7,699 nt of DNA, taken from the NCBI GenBank assembly GCA_021784615.1, contig JAJYHU010000251.1, forward strand, positions 1 through 7,699, in the 5' to 3' direction. Numbering within the stretch: the stretch's first letter is position 1; every line of letters starts with the position of its first letter. The DNA is from Acidobacteriota bacterium. Its GTDB lineage: Bacteria > Acidobacteriota > Terriglobia > UBA7540. Shown in pieces: positions 5,855-7,699 of this stretch. The position numbers and the translations under genes are program-made. The notes beneath the pieces are model-generated. The model was not told where the DNA came from and did no database searches. It saw only the letters and a program-made list of their open reading frames with translations.

Positions 5855-7129
5855 TCAATTCGGATTCTGGCGAAACGTTCGAGAGTCCGGCACGGGCTGA
5901 TTTTTCGCAATTTCGCCGTCGGACGGGCCGGGAAAACCTCCCAACAGCCAGGATTCCGCTACATTCATGCCGCCGAGATTTGCTGCACGCTCCAGGAAAC
6001 TTCTAGCATAGACTGCCACGGCCCTGACGCCGGCGGCATATTGAAAGTTTGGCTTGCGCAGGCTTCTGTTGTAGGCTCCATCGGCCACGGCGACGTCGCC
6101 GTGGGCTTTATTTATCAGGTGGCGGAGAAGCAGGCCCGCATAGGTTGTGAGCACCTCGGAGTTGCTCAAATTAAAATCCAGTTTTTTAGCCGGTCGCAGG
6201 CGGGGCGGCAAAAGCGAATAGTCCCGCTTGTCTTTGAGGTAAAGGCTATGGGCGAATCGCAAAGTTTCGCGCGTGATCTGCCAGACTCCCATGGCGTAAT
6301 CGCTGACCAGCACGCGGCCGTGGCGCCATTTTAGAACGATATCGCCTCTCTGGGGCCGTCTCTTCCATACAGCATGTTCCAGATCGCCTCGCACGTTCAT
6401 ATAATTGTTTTCCATGGCTCCAATACCCAGGAAGACTTCGAGTGGCAATTGATAGAACCGCGTCACTGCGAGGATATCGGTGGCCAGTTCTCTCGCCTGT
6501 TTTGCGGATAGAACCGTGGGGACGGGTGAAATCTTTTTTCGGATTCGGATGTCGGTTGCGGATTTAAACATCAGGAAACTCGTCAGGGGGGCCAGCAACC
6601 GGGCGGGGGCCACGGAATCGAGGCGCGGAGGGTTGAGGGGATTGTAGGCGCCCTGGAAGACGGCGGTTTCGAGCCTTTTGTAGGCCAGATCCTGCTGCGG
6701 GACGGGGTCAAGATGGAAGTGGGGAATGAATCCCTCCGCCCTCAACCGCGCAAGATAAGGGACGGCCGAGAGAAGGTTCGGGTCGAGAACCAGATAGACC
6801 CGGTAAAGAGGGCCGGCTTCTTTCGCCTTGGCTGTTAAGAGGATTTGGGAGTTCGAGAGGCCCACATGGCTCTTGAGGTATTCAAAATAGAGATAGGCCA
6901 GTAATTCGGAATGGAAATCCGCGACTTCTGCCAGCAGCGCGTCGGCGCGGAACTTAACCGTCCAATGATGGCCCTCCAGGCTAATGATGGGCAAGCAGGG
7001 CGCGGGCGAAACGTCGAGCGTTCTTGGCCAAGTCCGGTAGCCAATCCACCCCGTGGCGCTGAGAGTTGCGGCAATCCCGGCGACCAGCAACAGGCGGATG
7101 TACAGCGATTTTGCCGCCATTCGTTTCAT
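5855..7129 (-). CDS. membrane-anchored lytic-transglycosylase-like protein (SLT fold)
   Basis: This is a 424-residue protein with an N-terminal membrane helix (about 9-30) after a basic start, probably a signal anchor that places the rest in the periplasm. The region of about 205-380 shows the family 1 lytic transglycosylase pattern in order: candidate catalytic Glu240 in GIGAMENNYMN, GVWQIT with Gln284 (the GxxQ motif), the helix segment TTYAGLLLRHL, and Ala-Tyr-Asn at 352-354. Usual members have Glu-Ser; here Glu is followed by Asn. Residues of about 45-200 match nothing I recognise, and the last 25 residues look disordered. If active, it would cleave peptidoglycan to anhydro-muropeptides during wall remodelling or assembly of an envelope machine. 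The ATG at 7129 has a weak GGTGG site; an ATG three codons later has none. It lies 174 bases downstream of the stress protein gene on the same strand. Fold assignment is good, activity unproven. Confidence 0.78.
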   Translation of the reverse strand: MKRMAAKSLYIRLLLVAGIAATLSATGWIGYRTWPRTLDVSPAPCLPIISLEGHHWTVKFRADALLAEVADFHSELLAYLYFEYLKSHVGLSNSQILLTAKAKEAGPLYRVYLVLDPNLLSAVPYLARLRAEGFIPHFHLDPVPQQDLAYKRLETAVFQGAYNPLNPPRLDSVAPARLLAPLTSFLMFKSATDIRIRKKISPVPTVLSAKQARELATDILAVTRFYQLPLEVFLGIGAMENNYMNVRGDLEHAVWKRRPQRGDIVLKWRHGRVLVSDYAMGVWQITRETLRFAHSLYLKDKRDYSLLPPRLRPAKKLDFNLSNSEVLTTYAGLLLRHLINKAHGDVAVADGAYNRSLRKPNFQYAAGVRAVAVYARSFLERAANLGGMNVAESWLLGGFPGPSDGEIAKNQPVPDSRTFRQNPN

Positions 7130-7140
7130 CTGCCACCCTT

Positions 7141-7169
7141 ATCATGCCGCATAAAAGGCTTTGTGTCAC
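7141..7169 (-). promoter_or_regulatory. candidate promoter of the transglycosylase-like gene
   Basis: On the minus strand, GTGACA (7169-7164, five of six) and CATGAT (7146-7141, four of six) are 17 bases apart. Transcription would start near 7134, only about five bases before the ATG at 7129, which implies a nearly leaderless transcript and would remove the weak ribosome site. The real promoter may be further upstream. Confidence 0.3.
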
Positions 7170-7271
7170 TGGCCGGCTGGGGGTTGGCTCTGCTTCAGGG
7201 TGGATGTGGAAGAGGATAAAACAGGAGACTGAACCGGGCGCACGGTTATGGGGGGAGTTGTTTTCTTTGCT

Positions 7272-7296
7272 CCGCGTGTTTCTGCAAACGACGCGG
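7272..7296 (-). terminator. stable hairpin just after the stress protein gene
   Basis: In plus-strand order, CCGCGTGTTT (7272-7281) pairs with AAAC (7286-7289) and ACGCGG (7291-7296), giving ten pairs with one bulged G at 7290 and a 4-base loop. It begins 7 bases after the minus-strand stop codon at 7304-7306. The minus direction then runs into A-rich rather than T-rich sequence, so it may act as a 3'-end stabilising or weak termination hairpin. Confidence 0.4.
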
Positions 7297-7303
7297 CGCA
7301 CTC

Positions 7304-7699
7304 TCATTTTTCATTCTTGACGACCACTGAAAACACCGGACATGCCGCGCTGCGGATCACCGTCTCGGTTGTCGAACCGAACAGCAGCGACCCGAACATG
7401 TTGCGATGCTGAGCGCCGATCACCAGCAGGTCGGCGTGCGATCGCTCTGCTTCAAGAAGGGTTTGCTCCGCCGGATGTCCGCTCCGCACTACTTCACGCA
7501 CCGAACAGCGATTGCGCACCTTGCTTGGCACCCAATCGCACAATTCCCGGCGGCCGGCTTCTGTTTTTCCGGATTCTTCGAGGACGTGCGTGACGATCAG
7601 TTCCGCGCCTGTTATTTCGGCGATGGCAGCGGCGAGCTCAAGAGTCCGGTGGGCAAGTTCGCTGTAGTTGATGGGGCAGAGTACCCGCCGGATTGTTCC
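7304..7699 (-). CDS. universal stress protein (UspA family), C-terminal part
   Basis: The frame is open from the window edge at 7699 to the TGA at 7304-7306, giving 131 residues with the N-terminus missing. It contains the UspA-type first strand RRVLCPINYSE, strand 2 GAELIVTHVLEE, the SGHPAEQTLLEA segment, and the closing nucleotide-loop region ADLLVIGAQHRNMFGSLLFGST followed by RSAACPVFSVV. The family ATP motif G-x2-G-x9-G-(S/T) is present except that the second Gly is His. The Asp usual in the first strand (PxD) is Asn here, so nucleotide binding may be weakened. Only a few residues are likely lost beyond the window, as family members usually start about 5-10 residues before this strand. 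Such proteins are cytoplasmic and respond to starvation, low oxygen or other stress. A second Usp domain upstream cannot be excluded. Confidence 0.9.
   Translation of the reverse strand, partial: GTIRRVLCPINYSELAHRTLELAAAIAEITGAELIVTHVLEESGKTEAGRRELCDWVPSKVRNRCSVREVVRSGHPAEQTLLEAERSHADLLVIGAQHRNMFGSLLFGSTTETVIRSAACPVFSVVVKNEK

Noticed and set aside
5786..6334. Plus-strand 182-codon ORF opposite the transglycosylase-like gene
   Set aside because: It is antisense to the SLT-motif region, has no recognisable domain, and begins at the candidate terminator.
1..7699. CRISPR array, tRNA or rRNA genes, insertion sequences, prophage genes
   Set aside because: No regularly spaced repeats, tRNA-like cloverleaf, rRNA segment, transposase or phage domain was seen on either strand.

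Overview
The window looks like chromosomal DNA from a moderately GC-rich, Gram-negative-type bacterium with many signalling genes. The style (CHASE3 and hybrid kinases, stand-alone receivers, long gaps between genes) fits an Acidobacteria-like soil organism. That placement is inferred from gene style only; no marker gene is present.

Layout. Bases 1-324 carry no supportable gene. A tight three-gene plus-strand operon fills 325-4184. It encodes a membrane CHASE3-PAS histidine kinase, a single-domain receiver of the Rcp1-like type, and a soluble REC-HisKA-HATPase-REC hybrid kinase. The last two genes overlap by an ATGA stop/start. A gene-poor stretch follows (4185-5264). On its minus strand is a 67-residue protein with a C-x-H-x-W...C-x2-C metal-site signature, missed if only long ORFs are read. 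It has its own Shine-Dalgarno sequence, a plausible promoter, and three phased copies of a short motif just upstream of that promoter. On the plus strand the same stretch has a good sigma70-like promoter, a strong ribosome site and a 10-codon ORF, then a hairpin and a second mini-ORF. These lead to a receiver-like gene (5265-5693) that has lost the phospho-acceptor Asp, the Thr/Ser and the Lys. Convergent to it on the minus strand is a membrane-anchored lytic-transglycosylase-like protein (5855-7129). Upstream of that is the 3' part of a universal stress protein gene (7304-7699), cut by the window end.

How the genes may work together. The first operon looks like a phosphorelay module: a membrane sensor, a shuttle receiver, and a hybrid kinase with receivers at both ends. 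No DNA-binding or enzymatic output domain is encoded, so the output must lie elsewhere. The pseudo-receiver probably acts by protein contact rather than phosphorylation. The transglycosylase-like protein and the stress protein have no visible link to the relay.

Most of the window is ordinary signalling content. The parts worth a second look are the small CxHxW protein with its phased upstream repeats, the long structured leader before the pseudo-receiver, and the pseudo-receiver itself.
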